From positions 111,484-175,483 of the forward strand of contig DF239768.1 of NCBI GenBank assembly GCA_000507305.1: a stretch of DNA of 64,000 nt, written 5' to 3'. The translations under genes and the position numbers were made by a program. This document shows, one piece after another, positions 45,701 through 57,609 of this stretch. The DNA comes from Breviolum minutum Mf 1.05b.01. Taxonomy: Eukaryota; Sar; Dinophyceae; Suessiales; Symbiodiniaceae. The notes beneath the pieces are model-generated. The model searched no databases, had not been told where the DNA came from, and worked only from the letters and a program-made list of their open reading frames with translations. The stretch's first letter is position 1. Each line of letters opens with the position of its first letter.

Positions 45701-48700
45701 GGCATTGACCTCAAGCTGAAAAACAATGCAGGATACCAAGTCACCACTGGACGGGATACATCAAAACATGCCAAGCTTGCGTTTCTTTTCACAACTGAAA
45801 TGGCGTGCTGGCTCTAGCTTGAATGAACCAAAGGGATCAGAAGGGTTCATAAAATGCCCGGACAAAGATGCTCTGTCTATGAAATGATGTCGCCACAAAC
45901 AAGACATTTCGAACAACACAGGGTACATCACCCAAGCAAGCACTTGGATAATAATGAGTAAACAATAGAATTGAATGAACATCGTAAAATAGTATGAAGA
46001 GCATGCTCAAGAGATAAGAGGGGAACACACCAGCGTTTAAACTTTGATAGTGGCTGAAAACACACATCCTCGCAAGGCTCTTGCGTTCTTACCTCGCGAT
46101 TTGATGATGTATAACTTTCACCACTTCTCCCGGGAGGATGTAGCTTCCCCCTTGAACTGAAATGGAAATGTGCTTCAGGTAGGGTATCCCACTGTCCCTG
46201 GTAATAGTTGAGCCGCTCGGTGGAAATTTGCACATGAATTTCATCTTCACCCCCAAAAGTCTTCAAACTTCCAAACACCTTTTGAACATTCAATTTTCTA
46301 TACAGTATATGTCATTTCTTCAGGATGTTTCCCTCCCAGTAAAAACGCCCTCCGAAAAAACTCCACAGGGCGATGCCTGGCTATCTTTCTTCTCATCAAA
46401 GGTATCCATGTCTAAATCCGTGATGGCTGGCACCACCATTCGACGAGGATTCAGTCCTAAGGCTGTTTGAAATTCAACAATCCGGAGAGGTGTTTTTCAG
46501 TGAAACAAATAGTGCACAGCGCCGGAGAATTTGTCAGACAGAGTTTGCAGGGAATTTGCTTTTGGAATTACATCAAGGGTGGTATCTTTGTGGGCTAAGG
46601 ATTTCTGGAAATCAACATGGTACTAAGATATCAAATTACACACACACACAATCTTCCCGTATTTCATCCCAGAAGTACTTCTTCAACTATAGAAGTCTTC
46701 ACAAGCCAAGAGATCATGGAAAGTTAATTGCGAACCCATTTGAATTGAGTATGCAAAAATTCACGATCCTTGACTTGTTCATGTACTTCAACCAACCACA
46801 TTCTGAAACGCCCCTGAGAAATTAAGGGCGGTAAAACAAGGTTACGGCCGTGATTGCGACCCTGAGCGATATTAACATGGCATTTTGTTGAAGATGCACG
46901 AAATGCTGCGAGGGTGTTGAATTCCATGTATGGTTTGTTGGTTCATATGTTGATTTCGTCCCATTTTTTCCATGGGTTCGTGTCTTCAAAAAAGAATACA
47001 CAATGGAATTTGTGCGTATTAAAAGCCTCCGCCGAAAAAAANNNNNNNNNNNNNNNNNNNNNNNNNNNNNNNNNNNNNNNNNNNNNNNNNNNNNNNNNNN
47101 NNNNNNNNNNNNNNNNNNNNNNNNNNNNNNNNNNNNNNNNNNNNNNNNNNNNNNNNNNNNNNNNNNNNNNNNNNNNNNNNNNNNNNNNNNNNNNNNNNNN
47201 NNNNNNNNNNNNNNNNNNNNNNNNNNNCATCCACCACTGTCTGCAATGACAAGACAAGCACAGTTGCGTAGCATCCACCATGTGTGCAATGACAAGAAAG
47301 CACAGTTGCGTAGCATCCACCATGTGTTCAAGTTCAAAGAATGTCATCATCCCCACCCCACCCCACCCCACCCCACCCCACCCCACCCCACCCGCAGAAA
47401 TTGCAGTTTGGCCATGGGGTCGTTAACCCGGCCGTAAGCTAAAACAAGGCCATGTAAGGAGAACCATTCTCCGAACAACCCTGGGGGTATCAACATGGCA
47501 GGGTCTGGAACTCGTGGGGCAACAACAGGTGAGAATCAATGAAGGGGTTGTTTGGGTGACGGGTCATGATATGGCCATCATCATCATGCCATCTCATGAA
47601 ACATGCTTCCCAGTATCGAACTTGCTCCAAAATCTCCTCAGGTACATCGGGTCAGAATCGAAGTCAGGTCTAGAACGGAAGCCACAACACTCAGATTCCA
47701 GGCTAGGAAACAAGCTGAGCAACATCCTATGAAGACATCCTGGTTGACTTTTGTGAAACTGCTCCAGATTGATGGAAATGTGGCATATGTTTGAATGCTG
47801 AGATGAAATGAGATTGGTGTTTTGTTGTTTACATGTTCGGGTACTTGAACACTAAACCAACATCAATATATCTTTTTAGGACTCATCAATCGCCAGGGGC
47901 AACTCATTCGTTGTAGCGATTCCCTCATGAAACACACACCGGCAAAAGGTGCTGGGTTCTTGCTGAAATAAAATCTATCAAATCTAATCTGACTGGAACT
48001 TTATATGATATTTGTAGCATCATATTGTCATTCAATCATCCGATACAACTGGCTGGAAGATTTTGCATCTCAGAACAAAATACATTCACCCTTGGGAAAT
48101 TTCCAGCCAGCTATCTTCGTGTACTGGAGTATCCGCAGTATGCATCAAAATCTGTTCCCACAATGAGGTCTTGAAGCAACCCGCACCTTGTGCCACTGAT
48201 CCTGAGGAGCACAATGACAATCGATGAAGGCGATGACGTCACCTTTTGCCTGAAAAAAGGCCATCTTCAACAGCAACAGCTGAGAAGTCAAGGCCTTTTC
48301 ACTTGAAGTGCTTTCATCTTTAAACATGACCTTCAAACATTTGGTTCAATCACCTTCCAATAAGATGTCATAGTGAATGGAGACCAGAGTTTCCTTTTTT
48401 TTTGCAAAACACCGGGTCACCAAGTTGAAGGTCATCCTGGAGAACTCATGTCAAACCTAGGGTAGCTGATAGACATGAATATGATATGAAGACTAGCTTC
48501 ATCCAAGTCTAAGTTTACAAAAGGAAAATCAATTTCAACACCACCTCACCATACTCTCCAAGCCCTCGCTCAGAAATGTTACATTGAAAACTCAATCGAA
48601 TCTCAAACGTACAGCGTTTTGTCAGATCCACAAATTTCAGAGGACTATCTTCTTCATGATGTTAGACTTCCAGGGCATATTTTCAACTATAAATACTATA

Positions 48701-50064
48701 AACTATATATATAGTATAAACATGTATAAAACAGTATATCTTTCTACATGACTCATTCGCACACAATCAATTATCAGCATTAATCATAATCTTAACTTTT
48801 CGCAAAGACAACTTGAGCCACAGAAAAATCCTTCTTACCTTGCCACTATACTGGCTGTTTGATAGGGATCCTTACAATGGTTTATTACCATCCCCCCATA
48901 ATCTGGTGGTATAATCACCTAAAAATCCTAAACAACCATTGTGTAGGGATTAAAATAAACATTACTAAACCATTGTTTATCCCTAATAAACCATGGTAAT
49001 TCATCCCTAATAAAGAAACCATTTTTAAGAGATCTTCTATATACCCAAGAACAAGCAGGTTACCACGTTTTCGCCACGGTTTCAAGGTCTCGCCTCTCGA
49101 CCCCCTGTGAGCTTGGCTGCCATGAGCCCTGTGGTTTGATTATGCCGTAGAAAACGCACATGGCATGCAGGGTCCTCCATTGGTACAACGGGAAATTCTA
49201 GGGATCCCAATAATGGAACCCCCAGCTATTCCCAGACTACTCCCAAAAACAGAATCACTTGAAGTATGAGGAATGGTAAGGGAAACAAATTAGGAAGAGT
49301 GTCACGAGAAGCTCGAGGGATTTCTGTTGGATACCAAGGCAAAAACCCCACCTCCTTGCCTTGAATCGAACCACTTCAGATAGAGAATCCATAGAGAAAG
49401 GCCACTGGAACCGCATCTTCAAAGAATCTAATGCTGAGGATGTAATTATGGAGTTTTTCTTTTTCTCATTGGTGGGATCATCTATACTTTCTACACGACC
49501 ATATGGATCAAGTACCGAGTGGATATATGCATGTTTCCATGGGCATGGATGAGCAGTACGGACTTAGAATTTAGAAGGCGGTGTTTTTTCTTATCGTTTT
49601 GTTGGAATATCGGAATATCATGTCAGAAACATTGGGAAGCAACATTAACCCTTCAACATCTCAGTAGAAGGCAAGTTCAATCAAGTATATTGAAAACTAG
49701 TGACCGTCTATGATGTAGATCAAACATAACACTCTGGGATACTATCGGATAGCACTTCAACCTCATTGAAACTTCCCAACCCGGTTTCCAATGTCTTGCA
49801 CACCAGTTTCAACGCTGAAACAAATTTGAAAACCCAAGGGAGTTCCACCCAGTCGTCAGGGTTCCGGGGTCCTGATCTAATCTCTTTTCATCGTTCTGAA
49901 AGAGTTGTTGCAGTGGTGGTTCGGAGCCATCATCTACCACAATGATTTCCTGGATGGTTTGGGGCTTCATGCCACAGTTTAAAACGGTTGGTGAAGCCCC
50001 AAAGAAAATAAATCCGCGAGGGTAAACTGGGACCATAGATTTGAGAATCATCTCAGAATATTCC
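42688..50064 (-). CDS. Polypeptide GalNAc-transferase-like (GT27) gene (gene span)
   Basis: Eight minus-strand exons in the correct family order. They encode the GT2-fold start (EIIVVDDGSEPP), the G-L-x-A/R-A-K/R-L-T-G segment, the D-x-H metal site (GDVIAFIDCHCAP), the VVPAITDLD strand, the Gal/GalNAc-T motif (GGFDEGMHGWGGENL), the region of the C-S-R-V-G-H motif (SSRIAHMWR), the NNRGRVVAAWFGAF helix and a C-terminal C-x-x-C segment. This family transfers GalNAc from UDP-GalNAc to Ser/Thr of Golgi proteins, using Mn. The N-terminal membrane anchor and two linking exons (near 49.2-49.8 and 46.5-48.1 kb) were not found. No ricin-type lectin domain was recognised. Confidence 0.75.
43125..43217 (-). 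CDS. GalNAc-T-like gene, exon (NNRR-VW helix)
   Basis: Acceptor CTGCCAG/GCGCGT, phase 0. Reads ARATNNRGRVVAAWFGAFKE, then VARSHMTAAK and a TGA. It aligns with N-x-x-R-x-A-E-V-W-M-D-E-Y-K of the family. The TGA may be bypassed by a donor just before it. Confidence 0.6.
   Translation of the reverse strand, partial: ARATNNRGRVVAAWFGAFKEVARSHMTAAK
44158..44253 (-). CDS. GalNAc-T-like gene, exon (W-CGG / SRxxH)
   Basis: Exactly 32 codons, phase 0 at both ends, acceptor CATCTCAG/GACCAG and donor CGAACG/GTCTCT. Reads DQSLRAWLCGGEIVRAKSSR, then IAHMWRTGDRRT, matching F-R-V-W-x-C-G-G-x-x-E...C-S-R-V-G-H-x-F-R. The Cys is replaced by Ser and V-G by I-A, but the metal-binding His is kept. Confidence 0.75.
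44536..44624 (-). CDS. GalNAc-T-like gene, exon with Gal/GalNAc-T motif
   Basis: 89 nt between CTCTCAAG/GTGGTG and AATTTA/GCGCCT (GC donor). Reads GGLVAMGRAWFNLTGGFDEG, then MHGWGGENL, the family signature containing the catalytic W-G-G-E-N. Joins in phase to 44253. Confidence 0.85.
45928..46293 (-). CDS. Possible GalNAc-T-like exon
   Basis: Acceptor TCAAAAG/GTGTTT; frame includes IHVQISTERLNYYQGQWDTL. The L-N-Y-x-x-x-x-W-x-x-L-P spacing may match the W-K-L-N-F-x-W segment of the family. Another frame is open; boundaries unknown. Confidence 0.3.
   Translation of the reverse strand: MNVQKVFGSLKTFGGEDEIHVQISTERLNYYQGQWDTLPEAHFHFSSRGKLHPPGRSGESYTSSNREVRTQEPCEDVCFQPLSKFKRWCVPLLSLEHALHTILRCSFNSIVYSLLSKCLLG
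46377..46456 (-). CDS. GalNAc-T-like gene, exon (VVPAITDLD)
   Basis: 80 nt between CAGCCTTAG/GACTGA and GATAGCCAG/GCATCG (GC donor). Reads LNPRRMVVPAITDLDMDTFD, then EKK, matching R-V-V-C-P-x-I-D-x-I-x-x-D-T-F in the family. Confidence 0.7.
47042..47227. other. Assembly gap (186 N)
   Basis: A run of N within an intron of the GalNAc-T-like gene, bordered by the tandem repeat at 47228-47333. Confidence 0.99.
47228..47333. repeat. Tandem repeat, about 43-bp unit
   Basis: Two and a half copies of a unit containing CACAGTTGCGTAGCATCCAC and CATGTGTGCAATGACAAG, directly next to the gap. The array was probably longer. Confidence 0.85.
47351..47393. repeat. (CCCCA)n pentanucleotide repeat
   Basis: Eight or so CCCCA units. 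Confidence 0.9.
48187..48249 (-). CDS. GalNAc-T-like gene, exon with D-x-H motif
   Basis: Exactly 21 codons, phase 0, acceptor TTTTCAG/GCAAAA and donor CACAAG/GTGCGG. Reads AKGDVIAFIDCHCAPQDQWH. D-C-H is the D-x-H that binds Mn and UDP-sugar. Confidence 0.8.
48880..49020. repeat. Degenerate inverted repeats
   Basis: TTACAATGGTTTATTACCAT on the left pairs imperfectly with TAAACCATTGTTTATCCC and ACCATGGTAATTCATCCC on the right. Intronic. Confidence 0.4.
49094..49128 (-). CDS. GalNAc-T-like gene, micro-exon (35 nt)
   Basis: Acceptor AACCACAG/GGCTCA, donor CGAGAG/GCGAGA (GC). Reads GLMAAKLTGGRE and joins in phase to AKGDVIAFIDCHC, giving the family order G-L-I-R-A-R-L-x-G...G-D-V-x-x-F-x-D-x-H. 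Confidence 0.7.
49849..50064 (-). CDS. GalNAc-T-like gene, exon with E-I-I-V-V-D-D
   Basis: Acceptor ACTTGCAG/GGAATA; reads SPTVLNCGMKPQTIQEIIVV, then DDGSEPPLQQLFQNDEKR. The E-I-I-V-V-D-D-G-S strand is the nucleotide-sugar binding start of the GT2/GT27 fold. Donor ACTGG/GTGGAA. Its exit phase does not match 49128, so an exon between them is missing. Confidence 0.65.
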
Positions 50065-52497
50065 CTGCAAGTTGGGTGATGGCCCCTTTTTACAGGGAAA
50101 CTAAGGACATGCAGTTTGCAGTGTTTTTTTTGCAAAAAACAACTGATGCCATGTCAAAGTGGATTTCAACTGCAGAGGTTATTTGCAGTTAACGCAACGA
50201 ACACCTCCAACTCTTTGGTTGGCCATCATCAGTAATGAGATTTGCAACATGACTTCGAACAGCAACAAAAACCTGAGACATGGTAGCCACTCAAAGATTT
50301 TTTGGCAATCTACACACTCTACAAATGTTGGGATAATGCCACCCTGGAGTCACTATCATTCACCGTCAATCAACAGCTGTTTAGTGGTTTTACAGTTGTT
50401 GATGAGCCACCGTAATCTGTAAAATGGCAATACAACCAGGCATTGCACATTGTTTTTTTCAAACGTATGTTTTTGATTGTTTCTGTATTTTTTTTTTTTC
50501 TGAATCATGATTTCGACCAGTCACATTGGACGCAAGAGAAGAACCGACTCGCCTACAAGAGGTTAAGAAGATCATCCAGGATATGTGTTGATTTTCTTCC
50601 TAAAAGCAGCTGAAGTTTCTCCATAACTCAATTGTTGTTGCAAGACCTAACATCATCATTGGTGTATGAGCTTTTCAGCTCATTCCCAAAACCGAAGCTG
50701 CTAGGATTCCCCCAATCCTTACTCACCATTTCCATGAACCAACTTATCAAACGGATCATTCTGCACCATTTCCGGAAAAAAAACCTGACATATCCTGAAA
50801 AGAACATGGAAAAATAATGTCATCCCACTTGTTTCACTATAGAAATCCTTAATTTCAATGAGAAAAAACGGTCACCTCAAAAGACCCTACCATTCTTCTA
50901 TGTGCCTTGAGCACCTCTGGAGGTGTTCGACGGCAGAAGCGCTCTACCGTCCAAATGGCCTGGTGTTTTCATTGTGTTTTCCAAGAGTGGATTATACCAC
51001 CTGGAAAGTAGATAGCATGTGGCATGTATTGATTTATCATGGCCCCTTACTAGTCACCACCTTTTGGGAGTGGCTAGCCATCTTCTTTCACCTAGAGTGT
51101 AGTTGATATTTGGTTGATGGACAATGCGTATAAATAAGGATTGAGTTGCACCGGTTTTATATAGCCAGAATTGTACGAAAATGACAGGGGTGGCATCAAA
51201 GTGTGCATGAAGGATCGCCAGAACCTTCCAGCAAATGCATCTGTCATCCTAAACAATCCAGAATTTTGTACATTAACACTAGCTCTTCCTATGAAATTGC
51301 TGCATGTCTCTTGCAATGATTTCGTTTTCTAAGACATCATCAATCTTCCAAGCTCTATTGACTTTGTTGCCCTTAAGGAGTCGAAGAAAGTTGATGAATA
51401 ACCCTGTACAGTCGCAAAGTTTAACAAAGACCCCTAAAAAGATTTCATATCTAAACCATCATTTTTGCAGATTCTATGTTAAACCTTGGAGGTGTATCAT
51501 CCCATGGAATCCTGGTTGGTTAAAAACGGGGTTATAACGAAAAGGGTCGTTTTTCACCCATCACGCAGCTCGCCCAAGGCACATTCTGACGTTCTTCTGC
51601 ACACGGCAGTACCACCGAGATGGTCTCGATTGCTCCTTGCGAAAAAACCCACCCAACATCCATCTCAAGAGGATGTTTGAGATGGGAAGATTTGACCCCA
51701 AAAAAAGTGCCGTGACCTTTTTGTTTAAGAAACACATTCTTGGTGAAGAGTCTAAGACTCAGTTTTGACCAACTGCGTTTTAATCACTTTCTGAAAGCTT
51801 GAAAAACACAATCTTCACCACGGCCAGAACTTCAACTACATGACAACCTGACAATCTCGCGTTTTCCTGATGTGTTTGTTGTGCCTTCTTCTGAAAGTTC
51901 TCCACCAAAGGGAATTTCGTGCACATCCTGGGTCTCCTGTCAGGACGCGTTCACTAGCCTTCAATACACGATCTTTGAGGAGAAACTGTCACTTGATGTG
52001 ACTATAATTCGGGGAAGATTCACTGGTACAAAGGGTGGTATCTTGAAACAGGTCTTCCGTCATTGTGAGATGGCGCCTGCGTGTCAGATTCTTCTTGAAA
52101 CTTGACAGCCTTTAGGGGTTGATGCTGGTTGATACATGTTGGTACACAACATGATTACAAGCTTATAAAATATGATGGCCCATCCAGCAACTTCTTTTCA
52201 AAGAAAAAACTCATGTCTCAGGAAAAAACCCAAGCCGACCAAACTTTGGCCAAATGGTAGGGAATACTTTGCATTGATCTTCTTATTATATACCATTCTT
52301 TGTTTGGCCTCGTAACCTCAACTTCCAAGTCTGGCCCAACTCATCAAAATAATCCACCAACCTATAACCGTCCAACAACGGTACCAGAAACGAAGTTAAA
52401 AGTCAAGCAGTACAAACCGAACGAATAACACATAGAAGTACCCAGTGTACATCGAAAATCCATCATTCTGACCATTCTTTATAATATCTATCTATCT

Positions 52498-52522
52498 CTC
52501 TCTCTCTCTATATATATATACT
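52498..52522. repeat. (CT)n(AT)n microsatellite
   Basis: CTCTCTCTCTCTC followed by TATATATATA. Confidence 0.9.
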
Positions 52523-52637
52523 AGGAATTACTTCGAAAATCTGTCCATTGCTACTAGTACATGACTGGAAGGTATCCCACTTACCCACCCCAAAAATATG
52601 GCCTTTACCATCACCTTCCCCCAAACTCTTCCCACAC

Positions 52638-52732
52638 CTGCATTTCTACCTTCGCAGTCATTGTCACGTGCTGCTCGTGGTGATGCCGTGGGTGAATTAC
52701 TGCTGGTAGCATAGGCATCAACAAAACGGTGC
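52638..52732 (-). CDS. Exon, frame unresolved
   Basis: 95 nt between CTCTCAAG/GCACCG and ATGCAG/GTGTGG. Two frames are open: HRFVDAYATSSNSPTASPRA and GTVLLMPMLPAVIHPRHHHE. Splice signals good, product unknown. Confidence 0.4.
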
Positions 52733-53837
52733 CTTGAGAGATCCATAACCTTGGGGAATCACACGTTGGAGTGGTTGGATCCCAAAATGCTGTTGGGAAT
52801 ATCTTGTTTTTGGGAGGAGGCCACCACAACAGCTTCTGGAATGTAGCTTGTAAATATCCACCTTGAAACAGTACAAGCGTTCCACAAAATGCCATTCATT
52901 TCCTATATGGTGCGTTGCTACATTTTTCCAGCTTTTTCGTGATTGTTATTAAATAATCTAAGCATCTTCAGATTTACCTGTAAAGTACTGAATTTAAGCA
53001 TTCCCACAACACCAGCAAGGGTAGGAATCGAAGACAAGATCGACGTTTGCCAAGGGCAAAGGTCTGGCAACGTGTGTTTTTTCGACAACAACCCAACCGT
53101 AATGGAACTGCGAAACCCACCAGTGACATGAGCCGTGAAATCCTGGTTGGTGATGGGAGCCTAAAATTTCATGCTTTGATCTCATAAAATCATGTTGACA
53201 TAACAACTGGGTACTTTACATCACCCCCTCCTATTGAACTAAAATTCATGGGGCTAAACTGAGTACTGCTCAAGTAAGACTGCTGGACTCTAAATCTTGG
53301 AAATGCTCTGCGTATCCTTTTCGCCAAGCCAAACCCCAACAACAGTGAGATGTAAAGAGATCTTATGAATATTCAGAGATAGGATCTCTATAATTGTGAT
53401 ACCATAAATGTTCTAACAATTGGCTTTTGAAACCAATTTGAAGTCATCAGAACTCTTGACTAAAACCAGTGACTAATTGAAAAGTGATGCAACCAACTTG
53501 AAATCACCACCAACTTGAAATCACCACTTGATGAAAAACAGTGGTTTTCATTGGAATGTGCAACTTTTGATAGACAAATTTGATTGCAAACCCTGCATGA
53601 AATCCATCACTTGCCGACCTCAAGAGCCAATGCCACCAGGGAGAGTGGCCACAACACCAAGTGTGGTAACTGGACGGGAGAACCTGACAGTTGAAGAAAA
53701 AGTTTGGAAATGTGAAAGGCAGGAAGCTATGCAATATGTATATATATATATGTATGAATACTAGATCGTTCTGAATTTTGTGTCGATTTTTGTCTTTTTT
53801 GTCTGTGGTTTTCAAAAGTTTTTGACCTTGCACCAAC

Positions 53838-53950
53838 CTGGATTTTGTGCGAAGAAGAGTGTCAGGACTCATCATCAAACATCTAGCTGAGAGGTTTTCA
53901 AGCAGATGTTCGATTGCCATGAAATCCCCCCGAAACAAACACAGTCCCAG
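53838..53950 (-). CDS. Exon, unrecognised protein
   Basis: 113 nt between TGCTTGAAG/CTGGGA and AAATCCAG/GTTGGT. Reads LGLCLFRGDFMAIEHLLENL, then SARCLMMSPDTLLRTKS. Good coding composition. Confidence 0.5.
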
Positions 53951-55693
53951 CTTCAAGCAGAGAAATGAAGAAATGATGGGATCATGTAACTTTGGCCAGT
54001 TCCAGTTCTTCAGGAATGAGAAAATGATTAGATCAAGTCAATAGGTTACCATTGTAAGGGTGCCGTTCTGAACAGCAGAGTGACCATTCCCCAAAGATCC
54101 ACTTCTGATATCAACATATTGTCACCTTACATGAGCATCGACAAGAACATCATCTCATCAGCCATCGGAAGATCCTGATCTCGTTGTTTTGTGGTTTGGA
54201 TTTTGGCTCAGCATGCCTTGCCTGCAATGTCCCACAGGAGAACGGCTAAAGGGATCAAGAAAATCAGCAGCGGTCGAAGCATTCAGAGGGAAACCAGTGA
54301 GTGACCATAGGTGATGGTTGAGCCACCCATTTCACAATGTTGAGACAAACCAGTTTCATCTTCTGGATCTTGGTGAAAATGAAGCATGTTTTGAAACCCA
54401 GCACGGATTGAATAAGTCTTTCTTGGCGTAAATATATGTAAATATGGCAAATCAGTTCGAAAACCATTGACAACAAATATGACTTCTGACGTCTAAAAGA
54501 TCATCACTCCTGATTATCCCTGCAAACAATTTTTTATGTGTCCACATGAGAAGTGCATACATTGTCACCGCTGATCATCTGTCTTCAACAAACTATTGTG
54601 CTTCATTAAACCTCAGTTGGTGCTGAATGAATCCTAAGTATATTGTCCATATTGTGAAAGGCGTGAAACTGTTGATAAAGCTGAGATTTGGCCAAAAAAC
54701 ACTGCATGGTTTAAACGAGACCCACCATGTTGTGATGATCCAGGTTTTCCAGATGTCTTCCGTGCCCAACAAAAAGCTGCAAAGAGTCATGTCACGGGCT
54801 CAAGATACTCAACTGCAATAGGGGATTCCGTTCAACGTCTTTTCTGTCCCAAGGAGGCGGGGTTTTGAAGTGAATTCAGATTTCGTGACATCCTGAGTAT
54901 CATCATTGATGAAAATTGATCTGAACGTATTACTATCAACCATACCCACAACTTTTTGATGCACCCATCACTTGAAATCAATGCTCTGAGATATATATGA
55001 TATAATGTGTTCCCGTGCATTGACAACTGGAATATCTCTTTGGCCCGGTATAGAACAGCATCTGTTGGGAAAAGTGCGGAAACTACAGTGAAGTGCATGA
55101 TAGCCTCTTATTCCGTACAGCCAGCAGGCGGGACACTAGTTCCAAAACACGGATTCTCACGGATCAATTGATATGATCATCGTATTCTTCGTAATTAAAG
55201 TTGATCACTGGCAAAGCTCACGCAAAGTTGTAAGAAATTGAGACAAAGGGTTGATTATATCAAATTATCTCTTTCTGTTGCGCAACATCCACCTATGAGA
55301 ACTTCTATAGATTCTAGACCCGCATGTCATAACGCTTCCATTCAAATTATCTTTATGTGCAAGTATACATATGTATGATGATATAGAATATATTTTTTTG
55401 CATGACACCAAAGGAACACATACTCTGAAGTACTCTAAGTACACCTACTCTATATCAGCTTCCTTTCAAATTATTGGAAGCTCCTATTCCGAAGTTCAGC
55501 AGGACGACGATGTCGGTTGCAAAACTGCTAGAAATCCCCAGCTGAACAAGGAAAACTCGTACTGACAGGATTGTCTACCAATTTCATAAATATCCTCTTC
55601 CAACCAAATCGATGCAAATCAATGGAAAATATCGGTCCCCAAACCCAAACGTTTCAGCGTGTTTCAGTTACAGACTTGGAGGTCATGTTCTAC

Positions 55694-55885
55694 TTATAAG
55701 CATGTGGACCCAACCCATGTTGCCATTTTCGCAGCATTCCGCCAGACTTCAGTGTCGTCATTTTGGACACTGGACCTTTTTTTTTTTGGGTTTAGCGTGT
55801 TTTCCCCTTGTTCAAAAGTTTGGCAAAAAGACTGTTCAAGTAACTTCACCCAAACTTCCCACATAAAAAAAGTTGGAATAAATTG
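55694..55885 (-). CDS. Possible exon
   Basis: A minus frame reads MWEVWVKLLEQSFCQTFEQG, then NDDTEVWRNAAKMATWVG. Boundaries unresolved; an internal splice is likely. Confidence 0.3.
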   Translation of the reverse strand, partial: QFIPTFFMWEVWVKLLEQSFCQTFEQGENTLNPKKKRSSVQNDDTEVWRNAAKMATWVGSTCL

Positions 55886-56250
55886 AAACAACAGGAACCA
55901 TGTTTTTTTTTTATTTGTGTGTTTTTGAGTCTTTTCTAAGAAGGAAAACGCGCCATCCTAAAGCATCTACCACTCTAAACGATTTTCGATCCTCTGGAGC
56001 TAAAGGAGGACGACTTCTCCCTGTCTGCTTCCAAAATTATGACCTCACTTGTCTAGGGTCGCATGTTGAAAAGACACCTTTGGTAAGAACTTGAAAACGA
56101 ATTACAAACTACATAAACAGCAAAATCAACAAATTAGCTAGTAGGATGTCCGTTGAAATTACATCAATCCCCAAAGCATCCGAAGGGTTTTCAATCTATA
56201 TATGGAAACCTTCACATGGAGGGATGGAATCCCAGGCAATTTCAATGGAC

Positions 56251-56407
56251 ATCATGATCAAATTGTCGGCAAAGGGACTGTTTTCCATCATCTTCAAACA
56301 AGGCCAGTGGAAAATCACCATACATGTGCATCTCTCCATCAGGCAAGTCAGGGTTAAAGAGAACACCACGACCAGCAAATGGATATGGTTTCATATAAGC
56401 AGAAATC
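56251..56407 (-). CDS. Exon, unrecognised protein
   Basis: Acceptor ACCCTGAG/GATTTC. Reads ISAYMKPYPFAGRGVLFNPD, then LPDGEMHMYGDFPLALFEDD. It continues the exon at 56647-56723 in phase. Donor probably GATCATGAT/GTCCAT; an earlier one (TATG/GTGATT) is possible. Very protein-like, but I cannot name the family. Confidence 0.55.
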
Positions 56408-56646
56408 CTCAGGGTTCTGTGCCAAGAACTGTGAGGAAGGGTTGACCCAGTTCATCGGAGGGTAGAGGAGGTTTGTCGTGTGAGTGATCACCATCTTTCC
56501 GTTTTTGGATTACGATACAGTTGATGGTTCAGAAATGTGGCTAACCAAAAAAAGATGGACAGTTTGTTCCATTAGCCTTTATATGCTTACACATTCTGGA
56601 TGGTGCAGGATTTGCTATCACCAAGATCAATGAATATCCATGATAC

Positions 56647-56723
56647 CTGCAGCGGATTTCATCAAAAAACAAAGACATTTTGCCTTGGTGTCCATGACTA
56701 GAGCCGCCAGGGAAGGAATCGAC
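56647..56723 (-). CDS. Exon, unrecognised protein
   Basis: 77 nt between GGGATAG/GTCGAT and CGCTGCAG/GTATCA. Reads VDSFPGGSSHGHQGKMSLFF, then DEIRC, exit phase 2. A second frame (SIPSLAALVMDTKAKCLCFL) is open but does not match the next exon. Confidence 0.55.
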
Positions 56724-57460
56724 CTATCCCACCTATGGAATCCAAGAAATTCATCCTCCAAACCTTCCAATTATGATGAAATATTCCAACTATCCTGAAA
56801 GAAATTATGAGTGATCTAAGCAACCACTCTGTTTGACTATCAGCAGAACAGGACAAAACATGATAATCAACAAATAATTCTATGGAAAACAACACCGTTA
56901 ATCGATGTTAATAGAGTATATTGAGTACATATCAATACAAGGTAACAACCTTGAATTGTTCAAGTTTGTCTTATAGTCATGTTTTATGACCATTATCATA
57001 ATCATGGACCCACTGTGGTATGTATAATTGATACATCTACATATGGTATGTATACAATATATAGCATGTGTGTATATATATATATACAAATATGATACAG
57101 TACATCTTAAAGTTGCAACATTGACAATTCTACCTAATACGAGACCTGCAAAGATTACCGAAACAACCACGGAGTTCTTAGATCGTTGTCAATGGATTGC
57201 ACAGGGTACAACACGAGTCGCTGCCGTGTCTGCCTGTGAGTTGGTGGATTTGATGATCCTTCCAAGTCATTTCTTCATTCGTTTGGTTCGGACGAACCTC
57301 GCCTGGAAATCATAGCCCAAAAAGTGCCATTTGTTGAACCATGTTGAACCATGCCATAGCTTGAACGTGCCATTTGTCAACATTGATGTCACAATTTCAC
57401 ATTCCACTTTTTCAGCAAATGCGGCAATCCTTATTTTCATTCACATCCAACAACCGAAAC

Positions 57461-57609
57461 CCAACAAAATCCCAAGAGTCTTCATGTCTCCAGAATTATC
57501 GGAATAGGTGTACTTCAAATAGACAGCACCGTTGATCGTTTCCTCCAGTGGCTGATTGTCCACATCGACGACTCGAACATCAGTACCGGGAAGCTCCAGT
57601 CCTGCTAAC
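57461..57609 (-). CDS. Exon, unrecognised protein
   Basis: Acceptor ACCTCAAG/GTTAGC. Reads LAGLELPGTDVRVVDVDNQP, then LEETINGAVYLKYTYSDNSG. The hydrophobic/acidic alternation suggests a beta-rich domain. Donor taken at TTGTTGG/GTTTCGG; an in-frame stop follows 15 nt later. Confidence 0.55.

Noticed and set aside
53493-53530. Repeated AACTTGAAATCACCACC as another introner copy
   Set aside because: Only the right-end motif is present, in tandem; the core and opposite end are missing.
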